A stretch of 64,000 bases of DNA from JASHPR01 sp963739645 (GTDB taxonomy: Bacteria > Actinomycetota > Actinomycetes > Streptosporangiales > Streptosporangiaceae), in contig CAVUBM010000059.1 of NCBI GenBank assembly GCA_963739645.1, forward strand, positions 1 through 64,000, read 5' to 3'. The notes under the pieces are model-generated. The model did not search any database. It was not told the origin of the DNA and saw only the letters and a program-made list of their open reading frames with translations. This document shows, in pieces, positions 1 through 9,160 of the stretch. The position numbers and the translations under genes were made by a program. Position 1 is the first letter of the stretch. Each line of letters starts with the position of its first letter.

Positions 1-643
1 GCGACCCGGTACCGGCCAGTCAACGGTGTGTTGACGAGCCTGGTCGCCCGCACGAGCGTCCAGTCCAGGTCGGACTCCCTGACCAGGTCCTCCATCCGGC
101 GCACGTCCGCGAACGGCTTGGCCAGGATCCGCGGCAGGAGCTGCTTGACCAGCCAGTTCATGTGCGGGTCGCCGGTGATGAAGGCGCCAGCGGCCGACAC
201 ACAGATCAGGCGCCTGGCCCCGGTCTTCCGCATGGCCGCGACGGTGTTCGCGGCGGCCCCGGCCAGCAGCCCGGGGGCCTTAGCGCCGCGGGGGCCGAGC
301 GCTGAGAGGACGGCGTCGGCCCCGGCCACCGCCTCGGCCACCGCGGCGGAGTCGAGCGCGTCGCCCCGGGTGACGATCAGGCCCGCGGCGGGCCCCGTGC
401 GGCCGCGGCCCGTGTGTCCAAGTTCGGCGTGTCCAAGTTCGGCGTGTCCGGGTTCAGCGGGTCCGAGTTCAGCGGGTCCGAGACCCGCGCCCCCGCAACC
501 TGGGCGCTCGAGGTCAGCACGTCCGGTTTCAGCGCTTCCGGGTTGCGGGCGAGCACGTGCACCTGGTGCCCGTCCTCGAGGGCCCAGGTCAGCAGGTGGC
601 CGCCGATCTCGCCTCCCGTCGCGCCCAGGATCGTGATCCTCAT
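1..643 (-). pseudogene. NmrA-like NAD(P)-binding reductase, frame-broken, 3' end outside window
   Basis: The N-terminus carries a Rossmann nucleotide-binding motif (GATGGEIGGH, residues 7-16) followed by a second strand ending in VLARNPEAL, as in NmrA/SDR-a6 atypical reductases. Downstream the reading continues in another frame with family-like text (GLIVTRGDALDSAAV, then RLICVSAAGAF and DWTLVRATRL) to the window edge. The frame changes at about 380-420, just after a block of five-residue repeats that sits where relatives have a short loop. The ATG at 643 is preceded by a good ribosome site (GGAAGGAG). The gene would bind NAD(P)H and act as a quinone/flavin reductase or a redox sensor; which one cannot be told. 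The break could be real or a sequence error. Confidence 0.6.
414..483 (-). repeat. 15-bp tandem repeat inside NmrA-like gene
   Basis: On the + strand the unit GTGTCCAAGTTCGGC occurs twice exactly (414-443), then twice in diverged form (GTGTCCGGGTTCAGC and GGGTCCGAGTTCAGC, 444-473) and once partially. Read on the - strand it encodes a pentapeptide repeat of the type DTPNL/DPLNS. The unit is a multiple of three, so expansion keeps the frame. Confidence 0.85.
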
Positions 644-770
644 GTCAGCTCCTTCCGCCGGGGTGGTGGGCCGCGGCCCGGGTGCGCCGCGGCCGACTCG
701 ATACGGCCGGCCGGCAGACTCGGACGATGCCCTCGTCCCCGGCGGCCGCCGGGCCCAGCCGGCGCCGCGG

Positions 771-2459
771 TCAGCTCCTCGGCGCGGCGCCGGCTGCGCG
801 GCGCGGGAGGCCCAGCATGAGCAGGAAGCTCAGCAGGAACACGCCGACCTGGAACCAGAGCGTGCGGACCAGCGCGGCGGCGAAGTCGTGGCGCACCGCG
901 TTGCCGCCCGCGGCCGCGATGACCTGGTGGGCGGCCGGAGGCAGGGTCTGGGCCGCACCGGCCGGCCTGCAGGACGCGGGCGTGGCCGTCGGGTCGGCGG
1001 CGACCAGCCGGTCGTGCAGGCAGAGCTGCGGAACTGGGTCTCGATCGGACCGGTGTACCGCGCTGGCACGCCCGCGGCCACCAGCCCGGTCCGCAGCTGG
1101 GGCGCTACCGCGGTGGCCGCGGGCCCGGACTGGCTGCCGAGCAGGCCGAAGAAGATCACTCCGACCAGCGCGATGCCGATCGAGTTGCCCCAGCTGCAGG
1201 CCGGTGTTGAACACGCCGGACGCCGAGCCCGCGTCCTGCCTCGACACCCGGTCCAGCACGATGTCGGTCAGCGGCGCGATCACCGTGCCCAGGCCGATGC
1301 CGGCCAGGAACAGGGCGGGCGTGAGCTCCCAGGTGGTGACCGCCGGCCGTAGTGGTGCACGATCCCGATCACCGTGGCCATCGCGGCGGCGATGATCAGC
1401 GCCCCGGCCATGGTGACCCCGCGCCCGAACCGCGGCGCCAGCCGCGCGGCCACGCCCGAGGAGACGAGCACGCCGACCGAGAACGGCAGGAACGTCAGCC
1501 CGGCGTGCAGCGGCGTGAAGCCGAGCCCGATCTGCAGGAACAGCGTCAGCACCAGGCCAAACGAGGCGATGCCGAGGAAGAACGCGACCGAGCTGGCCAT
1601 GCCGACGCTGAACCCGCGCTCGCGGAACAGGCTCAGCGGCACCAGCGGCGAGCCGTCCCGGCGGGTCTTGATCGCTCGTAGCCGATGAACAGGGCGAACA
1701 CCGGGGCCGACGCGGCCATCGCGATGAGCGTCCAGAGCGGCCAGCCGAGCTGGCGCCCCTCGACCAGCGGGTAGAGCAGGAGCAGCAGCGCGGCGCTGAT
1801 CGAGGGCGACGCCGACCGGGTCCAGCTTCGGCGGCTGCGGGGCCCGCGACTCGCGGACCAGCACGGCCGAGGCGGCCACGGCGATGATGCCGACCGGGAC
1901 GTTGATGAGGAAGATCGTGCGCCAGCCGAGGCCGAACAGGTTGTGCTGGATGAGCAGGCCGCCCAGCAGCGGCCCGCTGACCGTGCCGAGGCCCGCGGTG
2001 ATCCCGAAGCCGGCCAGCGCCTTGATCCGCTCCCGGGGCGGGAAGGTGACCTGGATCACGGCCAGGACCTGCGGGACCATGATCGCGCCCATCGCACCCT
2101 GCACGACCCGGCAGGCGATGAGCTGGCCAGGGCTCTGCGCGGCCCCGCATAGCGCCGACATGATCGTGAAGCCGGTCACGCCGATCAGGAACAGCCGCTT
2201 ACGGCCGAACGTGTCGCCGAGGCGGCCGCCGGTGATCAGGACCAGCGCGTAGGCCAGGGTGTAGCCCGGCCAGCGCCCACTGCACGTCGGCGTAGCTGGC
2301 GTTCAGGTCCCGCTGGATGGACGGGATCGCGATGTTGACAATCGAGACGTCGAGCAGGTTCATGAAGGCGGCCAGCAGCAGGATGACCAGGGTCAGCCAG
2401 CGCCGCGGATCAACGCCGTCGCTCGCGGGAGGTGCCAGGACCTGAGCGTCGGAAGACAT
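771..2459 (-). pseudogene. DHA2-family MFS drug exporter (EmrB/QacA type), multiply frame-broken
   Basis: The text reads as a 14-helix proton-antiporter of the DHA2 family. Helix 1 has the typical LLDVSIVNIAIPSI motif, and motif A GGRLGDTFGRKR and motif C-like GLGTVSGPLLGG follow. It is intact only if six frame changes are allowed, near 2270, 1805, 1680, 1345, 1195 and 1025. The start at 2459 lies opposite a divergently transcribed MarR-type gene, the usual arrangement for a regulator and its exporter. The C-terminus ends with a hydrophobic helix and RRAAGAAPRS. Substrate cannot be predicted. Either this is a decayed exporter or the base calls here are poor; other genes in the first 24 kb show the same problem. 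Confidence 0.7.
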
Positions 2460-2556
2460 GTCCTTCTCCGGTTCGTGGATGTATCTTGATTACTAGGGAA
2501 CTTAACATTCTCAGCAAGTCATTGTCTAGCTAGCTTAATAAATAGGGAGCTTGATC
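2460..2556. promoter_or_regulatory. AT-rich divergent promoter/operator between MFS exporter and MarR regulator
   Basis: This 97-bp gap is far richer in A+T than its surroundings, as expected of a divergent promoter. It holds two direct copies of TAGGGA(A/G)CTT (2494-2503 and 2543-2552) about 49 bp apart and an 8-bp palindrome CTAGCTAG (2526-2533). These are candidate binding sites for the MarR protein encoded to the right; that link is inference. Confidence 0.5.
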
Positions 2557-3155
2557 ATGTCGGAGGAGCTGCCCCGGCCGCCAGATGGTGAGCAGGACGA
2601 CGATCAGCACGACTGGGACGCGGCGTGGATTGAGGCCGTCGGCACGGCCGTCCTGAGCGCGCCCAGCTGGCAGCCAAGTTCGGGGAGGGGTTCCGCAAGA
2701 CAGGTTCCCTGATGCAGCTCATGGGCCAGGCCGCCGCGGACCGGATCGGTGTCAACGCGACAGACCTGAACTGCCTGAACATCCTGAGCTTTGCCGGGCA
2801 GATGACCGCCGGTGAGCTGGCCAGGGCCACCGGGCTGACCACAGCCTCGATCACCGGGGTGGCGGATCGGCTAGAGGAGGCGGGCTACGTGCGCCGGGAG
2901 CGCGATCCCAGAGACCGCCGCCGGGTGGTCATCCGCCTGGTGCTCGACCGGGCCCTGCAGGATGTCGCCCCGGTCTTCCTGCCGCTGGTCCAGGACTGGC
3001 AGGGGGTGGTCGGCCATTACACCGACGACGAACTGCGGCTGATCGTGGACTTCTACGGGCTGATGGAGGAGGTCATCCGCGAGCACGTGACCCGGCTCCG
3101 CGGCCCGGCTGCGCCAGGGAGCCAGGCCGAACCGGGCGAGGCAGGCGCTAGGTAA
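2557..3155 (+). CDS. MarR-family transcriptional regulator (one frame break)
   Basis: A winged-helix regulator of about 198 residues. After an acidic N-terminus (starting MSEELPRPPDG) the frame must change near 2655 to reach the conserved part from AQLAAKFGEGF onward. The recognition helix region is ELARATGLTTASITGVADRL, followed by the wing EEAGYVRRERDPRDRRRV, which carries the DxRxxR signature of MarR proteins. A shorter reading could begin at the ATG at 2712 inside helix 1, but that removes part of the dimer helix. It is divergent from the MFS exporter and probably represses it in response to a small ligand. Confidence 0.8.
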
Positions 3156-3162
3156 ACGCCGA

Positions 3163-3197
3163 CCGCCCGCCCGGCGCATCGCATGCCGGGCGGGCGG
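3163..3197. terminator. Strong GC hairpin between convergent genes
   Basis: A 13-bp perfect stem (CCGCCCGCCCGGC at 3163-3175 pairing with GCCGGGCGGGCGG at 3185-3197) with a 9-nt loop lies between the MarR gene and the converging sigma-factor partner gene. It lacks a T-tract, as is common in actinomycetes, and could serve both strands. Confidence 0.7.
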
Positions 3198-3214
3198 GAC
3201 GGGCCCCCGACGGG

Positions 3215-4189
3215 CTACTGGTCGGCCGGCGAGCTCACCTGGCGGAAGCCGGCCGGGATCGTGACCAGGGTCTTGGCGATGTTCGCCGCGGTCGGCGGCA
3301 GCCACGTGACGTCGGTCACCGACGAGCTGGTCGAGCGGGGCCACCGGCCGCCGAACGTCGTCCCCGAGCTGTCCAAGCGCACCGGCAGATACGTCGTGGG
3401 GTTCACGTACCAGGTCCACCGGACCGTCAGCCACTTTTCGCCGAGACTCCTGGCCTCACCCGCCGGCAGCCTGATGGTGACCGGCTTCCCGGTGATCTTC
3501 GTGGTCTCCACGCCGTCGACCCAGACATGCCCGGTCACGGAGCCCGCGCCGCAGGCGAGCGTCGCGGCGATGAAGTTCGACCACTTGCTGGTCGGGATCG
3601 AGGGGCCGCCCGTCTCGAGCGCGGCCGTCGTCGAGCACGCGCGGGCCGGCTTGGACAACGGCAGCACGCTCCACTTCCGGTTGTAGTAGGTGACGTAGAC
3701 GCTGGTGAGCTTCCCGTGGACCAGGGCGGTTCCCGACGCTAGGGTGAGCCCGGATCCGCCGCGGTGGGTGCATGCCCCGCTGGATGTGCACCAAGTGCTC
3801 CCGGCGAATTCCACAAACTGGCCCCGGGAACCATGCGCCCAGGTGGCCCACGTGACGGTGGATCCCCCGATCGTGGTCTGTCGACCGCGCGGCATAGACC
3901 AGGTTCTCGCTGGCCAGCGCATTCTTGACCCGGCTGGTCACGTACGCCACCGTGCGCGCCTCGGCAGCGCTGGGGCCGGTCGGGCCGAAGTCCCGCCGGC
4001 AATGCCGGTCGCGGCGATCATGGCCGCCGCGGCGATCACGGCGGCGGTCGCGCTGACCATCGCGGCCCGCGCGGCCCGCCGCCGCCGGTGAAGCCGGCCG
4101 GCGGCACGGGCCAGCCCAGCGGGTGCCCGCACCTCCCCGGTGAACCTCTCCATGCCATCGCGCAGCAGGTCCTCAACGTCAGTGTTCAT
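3215..4189 (-). CDS. Membrane-anchored partner of SigE-family sigma factor (two frame breaks)
   Basis: The N-terminal 40 residues are cytoplasmic and end in an arginine-rich stretch (RLHRRRRAARAA). A single membrane segment rich in Ala, Ile and Val (about residues 43-66) follows. The rest, about 250 residues, would lie outside the cell and has no motif I recognise, though it is rich in Thr, Trp and Tyr like beta-structured secreted domains. Frames change near 3990 and 3890. The gene begins 28 bp after the sigma gene stop, so the two form an operon. By position and topology it is a likely anti-sigma factor or sensor, but it has no zinc-binding HxxxCxxC motif. Confidence 0.6.
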
Positions 4190-4216
4190 GGTCGTGTCCC
4201 CTTAACCTTGCCTGGG

Positions 4217-4738
4217 CTAGTTCTGAGTGGGGCCGCCTTCTGCCTGCTGCCAGCCGTCGGCGAGCTCCCGGAGCCGCCGCAGCCCGCGGGAGGCGGCCGA
4301 CTTGACGGTGCCTTCCGGCCAGCCGAGCACGGCGGCGGTCTCGGCCTCGGTCAGCTGCTCCCAGTACCTGAGCACCAGGACCGCCCGCTGCCGCGACGGC
4401 AGCTGGAGCATGATGCGCACCAGCGCGTCGCGCAGGTCTACCTCGGTGATCGGGTCTGCTGGCGGCTGGGTCCCGGCCCTGATCAGGAGCAGCTTGCGCT
4501 GCAGCCTGCCGTGGCGCCGGAAGTCGTCAGCAGCCAGGTTGTAGAGGGTCCGGCGCAGGTACGCCTCGGGGTCGCCGTCGAGCCTGCGCCAGTGCCGGAT
4601 GAGTCGCTCCAGCGCGGTCTGCAGCAGGTCCTGGCCGGCTTCGCGGCTGCCCGTCAGCAGGACCGCCGCACGCATCAGCCGGTCGGCCCGCTCGGCGAGG
4701 AAGAGCTCAAGCTCCCCCACCGTTCGCTCATCTGCCAT
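4217..4738 (-). CDS. RNA polymerase sigma factor, SigE (ECF) family
   Basis: A 173-residue sigma-70 family protein with only regions 2 and 4. Region 2 contains EAGQDLLQTALERL and EAYLRRTLYNLAADDFRR. Region 4 contains QRAVLVLRYWEQLTEAETAAVLGWPEGTVKSAASRGL, with a helix-turn-helix that reads the -35 element. This matches the short SigE family of actinomycete ECF factors. It is the first gene of a two-gene leftward unit with its probable membrane-bound controller. The ATG at 4738 is preceded by GGGAGGACG. Confidence 0.92.
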   Translation of the reverse strand: MADERTVGELELFLAERADRLMRAAVLLTGSREAGQDLLQTALERLIRHWRRLDGDPEAYLRRTLYNLAADDFRRHGRLQRKLLLIRAGTQPPADPITEVDLRDALVRIMLQLPSRQRAVLVLRYWEQLTEAETAAVLGWPEGTVKSAASRGLRRLRELADGWQQAEGGPTQN

Positions 4739-4855
4739 TGGCCGTCCTCCCTTCGCCCATCAAGCACGAAGGAGCAGGCCCGCGGGTTCCCCTGCCAGCG
4801 GTCCGGATCTGGCCTGCTGCCCAGGCTGGCCCGGCCGGCCGTCAGCCGGCGCCGC

Positions 4856-5475
4856 TCAGGCGCGGATCTGCTCGCGGACGGCGTTGGTGACCTGCTCGGC
4901 CCGGCTGATGACGCCGTCGGCCTTGTCCGCCTCGGCGATCATCTCCAGGCTGGCCTGCGCGTCGGTGATGCTGGCCAGGTTGATCTCCACGTTGACCCGG
5001 GCCGTGGCCGCCGCCGCCCGGGCCGCCTCGGCCGCGGCCGCCACGTCGCTGGCCACGTTGCGGTTGCCGATCGCGGCCAGCGCCTCCGCGAGATCGACCA
5101 CCATCCCCGCGATGCGGATGACCTGGGTCGGCGGCCACGCCGCGCCGACCAGAGCTTTGGCCAGGGCGGCGGACCGGTCCGCGCTCTCCGCCTCGGTGGA
5201 CCTGGGCATCCGGTAGGCGTCGGTCACCGCGCTGAACGCCTCCGCGTCCGCCTCGGCCAGCCGGAGCGCGATGCTGCGCAGCTCGTCGGATTCTGTGACG
5301 ATCCGGCTGATCGTCTCCTGGTCCGCGGCGTACTGCTCGCCGGTGCTGTACCTGGCGACCATGCCGAGCAGGGCCGCGCCCACCGCGGCGTGCAGGGCGG
5401 CCGCAGCGCCGCCGCCCGGGCCGGCACGCGGTCGGCGAGCTGATCCAGATAGTCGCCGATCTTCTCGTCGCGCAT
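4856..5475 (-). CDS. Cyclodeaminase/cyclohydrolase (FTCD C-terminal domain) family protein, one frame break
   Basis: An all-helical protein of about 206 residues resembling formiminotetrahydrofolate cyclodeaminase and methenyl-THF cyclohydrolase (FchA). The start MRDEKIGDYLDQLADRVPA is in one frame, and the family hallmark PGGGAAAALHAAVGAALLGMVARY follows in another, with the change near 5418 in a CCGGCCCGGGCGG run. Later text (GNRNVASDVAAAAEAARAA) is also typical. It would interconvert one-carbon folates; activity is not proven by sequence. It lies downstream of and in the same direction as the flavoenzyme at 5621-7055. Confidence 0.78.
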
Positions 5476-5620
5476 GAACCCATCCTCCGGTTCCGGGTGC
5501 GGTCACCGCATGCGCGAAGATCCTCCCATAACTCGGGGTCGCGTCCGGTCCGGACGGGCGGGTGCTCGGGTGGGCAGGCGGGCCGACGGGGATCCGCGCC
5601 GGACCCGCGGCGGCGGCCGG

Positions 5621-7055
5621 TCAGGCTTTCACGCCGAGGTCGGCCAGGACGGTGCGGGCCGCCCAGTCTCCGCACATCCCGTGCACCCCGCCGCCCGGCG
5701 GGGTGGATGACGAGCAGAGGTACACGCCGGGCAGCCCCGTGCGGTACTGGTTCCACCGCGCCGTGGGCCGGAACAGGGTCTGGCGCAGCGTGGCCGCGCC
5801 GCCGCTGACGTCCCCGCCCACGTCGTTCGGGTTGTAACGCTCCATCTCGGCGGCCGTGCGGACCGACTTGGCCAGGATCAGGTCGCGGAACCCGGGTGCG
5901 AACCGCTCGATCTGCGCCTCGATCCGGCCGGACATGTCCACGGTCGAGCCGGACGGCACATGGCAGTACCCCCACAGCGTCTGCTTCCCGCCCGGGGCCC
6001 GGCCGGGGTCGACCACGCCCGCCTGGGTCACCAGACAGAACGGGAGACTCCGGATGCCGGCCCGCCGCCACATCGGACTCGCTCCTGGCGACCTCGGCGA
6101 ACGTGCCGCCCACGTGCACCGTGCCCGCTTCCCGGCAGGCCGCGGCGTCCCAGGGCACCGGCCCGCTGAGGGCCCAGTCAACCTTGCAGACCCCGGGGCC
6201 GTACTGGAAGCGCTCCAGCTCCCGGCGCTCCCGGCCGCCGAGCCTGCGGCCGGCCAGAGCCAGGAGCTGGCGCGGGGTCACGTCCAGCAGCACCGCCCCG
6301 GCCCGGGGCAGGCTGTCCAGCGACTCCACCCAGCGGCCGGTCTCGACCCGGCCGCCGAGCGACGTGAGCTCACCCACCAGGGCGTCGATGATCCGGGCGC
6401 TGCCGCCCTCCACCACCGGCCAGCCCACCGTGTGCGCGGTCATCAGGAACAGCGTGCCGAAAGCACTGGTCAGCGGCGCGGTGAGCGGGAGCATGGCGTG
6501 CGCGGCGGTGCCCGCCACCAGCACCTTGGCCTCGTCGCCCTGGAACCGCCGGGCCAGCACGCTGGCAGGCAGCAGGCCAGGGATGCCGTAGCGCGCCATG
6601 GCCAACGGATGACTGGGCACGTTACGCAACGGCCCCAGGATGGTCGGCAGCGTCAGCGGCATCTCCCGCACCAGCGGCTCAACCAGGCGCCGGTAGGCGG
6701 CACCATCGGGGCCCAGCGCGGCCGCGGTCTCCTCCACCGACCCGAACGCCGCGCCCGCGCGCCCGCCGTCCAGCGGATGGGCGAAGGCCACCTTCGGGGT
6801 CAGCAACGTGACCCCGCGCGCCGCCAGGTCGGTGCCGGTGAAGAACGGCGACACGCGGGCCAGGGGGTGCACGGCCGAGCACACGTCGTGCCAGAACCCC
6901 GGCAGGGTCAGCTCCTCGGTCCGGCAGCCGCCGCCGGGTGTGGCCGCTCCCTCGATGACGTGCACGCTGACCCCGGCCCGGGCCAGGGTCACGGCCGCAG
7001 CCAGGCCGTTAGGCCCGGACCCAACGACGACCGCGTCGGGGGTCCCGCTAGCCAC
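5621..7055 (-). CDS. Phytoene-desaturase-type FAD-dependent oxidoreductase (one frame break)
   Basis: The N-terminus has the FAD-binding dinucleotide motif VVGSGPNGLAAAVTLARAG and then GGGCRTEELTLPGFWHDVCSA, a pattern shared by CrtI-like and related amine-oxidase-type flavoproteins. The C-terminal part (NDVGGDVSGG, YLCSSSTPPGGGVHGMCG) contains the second conserved FAD-contact region. The frame changes near 6060. I chose the GTG at 7055 (MASGTPDAVVVG) because the longer reading from 7103 runs through the dispersed repeat at 7064-7145. Total length of about 478 residues fits the family. No carotenoid genes are nearby, so the substrate is unknown. Confidence 0.8.
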
Positions 7056-7063
7056 GGTGCTGG

Positions 7064-7145
7064 CCTCGGGGGGGCGACCCCCCCAGACCCCCCCGCGTGC
7101 CATCCGCTCGGGCCGGCCTCCCGGCAGGCCGTCGCGGATGGCACG
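7064..7145 (+). repeat. Dispersed intergenic repeat, copy 1
   Basis: This copy shares with 19260-19335 and 54122-54190 the layout: G-run, CGA, C-run hairpin; ACCCCC; GCCATCCGCTC; an inverted repeat on GGCCGGC; then GCCGTC. It also ends in a hairpin CACGGC-TTC-GCCGTG. It lies between two leftward genes (stop at 7171, start at 7055). Confidence 0.75.
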
Positions 7146-7170
7146 GCTTCGCCGTGTGGATGAGATTGGT

Positions 7171-8013
7171 TCACAGGTCGATTATTTCTCCCTCGGCGGC
7201 CACGGTGACGTAGCCAGGGCCGACGGCGACGCGGCGGGCCAGCGTGTCGAGTGCGTCATCGGTGCGGCCGGGCTTGTGGTGGGCCAGCACAACCCGCCGG
7301 GCCCCGGCCCGCAGGCCGAGGCCGATCGCGTAGTCGGCCGCCGCGTGACCGAACGCGGCCTCCGCGGCCACCTCCTCGGGCAGCAGGAACGAATCGTGGA
7401 TCAGCACGTCCACGTCCCCGGCCAGGTCGAGCGCGGCCGCGTGGTACTCGCCCCATCCCTCTGGCCCGGGCCCGAGGACCGTGGGGCAGTGGTCCGGCAT
7501 GTAGGCGATCGCGCGGCTGCCGTCGCTGACCCGGTAACCGAAGGTCACGCCGCCCTTGTGCGGGATCTCCCGCGCCTCGACCGTGAAGCCCTCGGCCTTC
7601 AGCGGGCCCGGGGCAGCGAAGCCGAAGGTCCAGGCGCCGCGCAGGCCGCTGGGCGGGATCGGGAAGTGGGGTGGTGACATGCCGCGGGCCAGGATCTCCT
7701 CGGCGGTCGCGCCGGACCCCTGCTGGGGCAGCAGCAGGCTGACCTTGGCGTCGTCACGGTCGCCTCCGGTGAAGAACGGCAGCCCGTGCACGTGGTCCCA
7801 GTGCAGGTGGGTGAGCAGGATCGTGCCCGCGAACGCGTGCCCGCCCAGCAGCGGGGTGACCTGCCGCAGGCCGGTCCCGGCATCCAGCACGAGCGCTGGC
7901 CGGGACGCGTCGTCGTGGGCGATGGCCACACACGAGGTGTGGCCACCGTATCGGAGGAAGTCCGCGCCCGGCGCGGGCGTGGAGCCGCGAACACCGCAGA
8001 GGTAAAGACGCAC
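7171..8013 (-). CDS. Metallo-beta-lactamase-fold hydrolase
   Basis: 280 residues. The opening LCGVRGSTPAPG with RYGGHTSC is typical of a subfamily of MBL-fold phosphoesterases. The metal-binding motif THLHWDHVHG (HxHxDH) is followed by later metal ligands in the context MPDHCP, LIHDSFL and VLAHHKPGR. The start is a GTG at 8013. It begins 9 bp after the cyclic-nucleotide-binding gene, so the two are cotranscribed. Given that neighbour and the divergent cyclase, hydrolysis of a cyclic nucleotide is a reasonable hypothesis, but the fold also serves RNases and thioesterases. It probably acts in the cytoplasm, since no signal peptide is seen. Confidence 0.85.
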   Translation of the reverse strand: MRLYLCGVRGSTPAPGADFLRYGGHTSCVAIAHDDASRPALVLDAGTGLRQVTPLLGGHAFAGTILLTHLHWDHVHGLPFFTGGDRDDAKVSLLLPQQGSGATAEEILARGMSPPHFPIPPSGLRGAWTFGFAAPGPLKAEGFTVEAREIPHKGGVTFGYRVSDGSRAIAYMPDHCPTVLGPGPEGWGEYHAAALDLAGDVDVLIHDSFLLPEEVAAEAAFGHAAADYAIGLGLRAGARRVVLAHHKPGRTDDALDTLARRVAVGPGYVTVAAEGEIIDL

Positions 8014-8022
8014 TCGCTGCCC

Positions 8023-9027
8023 TCAGGTCTGCCCGGCGTCTTCGCGCCGGTGCCCCCCGGCCAGTTCCTCCAGCGCCGCCCGGTCGAGCTGGCTGGCATC
8101 GACCGACGCGACCCGGCACGCGGTGACCGCGGTCAGCGTCGACGTCCTGGTGCCGCCCTCGAGGTGCGCGCGCTCGCCCATCATGGCGCCGGGCCCGTAC
8201 TCCGCCAGGCGCTCGCCGTCGTGCTCCACCCGCAGGACCCCGTCCAGGATGAGGTAGATGTCGGCGCCGGGCTCGCCCTGGCGGACCAGCACCTCATCGG
8301 CCTTCAGGCGGCGGATCGTGGGCTTGGCCGCCCCGTGCATCAGCTGCACCGAGAGCGTCCGCTCGAGCGCGGTCTCCACCGCGGTCACCAGCGCGGGCGA
8401 GTCCTCGTCCCCCCACGGGCTGTGCTTGCCGAAGGACGTGCGGTACCAGTCCTTGAAATCGGTCAGCCCGGACTTGTGCGAGAGCTGGCCGGCCTTGTCG
8501 TAGACCCAGTGCCGCGGGAACGGGCTGCCGCCGGTCATCGCAGCCTCGCTCGTCCCGTCGGCGCGCAGGGTCAGCGACAGGGTCGTCCACACCAGCGGCG
8601 CCTGCCACTGCACGTAGGGCGGGCGCTGCACCCGCCGCGGAGCGGGCAGTCCGGTCCGGCCCCCGGTGGTCTGGACGAACCGGATCCACCCCTCTCCACG
8701 CTCCGGGTCATGCTGGAGGTCGGGAAGCTGGACCGCCTGGAAGCGGTACTTCAGCGCCCCCAGCTGAACGGTGGTCGACCCCATCAGACCGGTTCCGGCG
8801 TAACCGCAGCCGGTGATCTGCCCCGACCCGTCCACGTCGATCCAGGCCTGCAGGACGTTGGCGAAGCGGAACCGGTCCGCCAACCTGAGCTCTTCGATGT
8901 CACCGAGCTCGCCGGGTGGCGGATCGTCGTAGTGGGTGAAACCCGCGTCAAAGGCCATCCGGGTGCTGCCCTCCACGGCCTCCGACGGGATCCATGACAG
9001 CGAGGTAACTGAGCTTTCGTAACGCAT
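8023..9027 (-). CDS. Cyclic nucleotide-binding domain protein with novel N-terminal domain
   Basis: 334 residues. The C-terminal third (about 230-330) is a cNMP-binding beta-roll: VLVRQGEPGADIYLILDGVLRV followed by a phosphate-binding cassette GERAHLEGGTRTST with the conserved Glu and Arg. The first 220 residues are not a domain I recognise; they are rich in Trp, Phe and Gly and look like a beta-barrel lipid-binding or enzyme-like fold. No DNA-binding helix-turn-helix follows, so it is not a CRP-type regulator. The ATG at 9027 was chosen over upstream codons because it begins the conserved-looking text. It is transcribed away from the cyclase gene across a 133-bp gap. Confidence 0.82.
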   Translation of the reverse strand: MRYESSVTSLSWIPSEAVEGSTRMAFDAGFTHYDDPPPGELGDIEELRLADRFRFANVLQAWIDVDGSGQITGCGYAGTGLMGSTTVQLGALKYRFQAVQLPDLQHDPERGEGWIRFVQTTGGRTGLPAPRRVQRPPYVQWQAPLVWTTLSLTLRADGTSEAAMTGGSPFPRHWVYDKAGQLSHKSGLTDFKDWYRTSFGKHSPWGDEDSPALVTAVETALERTLSVQLMHGAAKPTIRRLKADEVLVRQGEPGADIYLILDGVLRVEHDGERLAEYGPGAMMGERAHLEGGTRTSTLTAVTACRVASVDASQLDRAALEELAGGHRREDAGQT

Positions 9028-9160
9028 AGCCCTATCGTCGTCTCTCTGCGGCCCCGAGGCCAGGGTGGTGCCCGGCAACCGCGGGGTGTGCCTAGCACCA
9101 CCGCCGTTCCAGGTGGTCGCTCACTGGCCGTTCCGGCGGAAGGTGTGGGACAACTTACTA
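9028..9160. promoter_or_regulatory. Divergent intergenic region of the cyclase / cNMP-binding pair
   Basis: This 133-bp region separates the two divergent genes and must hold both promoters. No clear -10/-35 pair or strong palindrome was found by eye. The + strand end reads ACAACTTACTA just before the GTG chosen for the cyclase. Confidence 0.4.

Noticed and set aside
414..483. CRISPR-like array of short repeats
   Set aside because: Units are directly adjacent without spacers and keep a coding frame; this is a tandem repeat in a gene.
7056..7103. Earlier start for the flavoenzyme at ATG 7103
   Set aside because: The added residues are encoded by the dispersed repeat and precede the FAD motif by more than usual.
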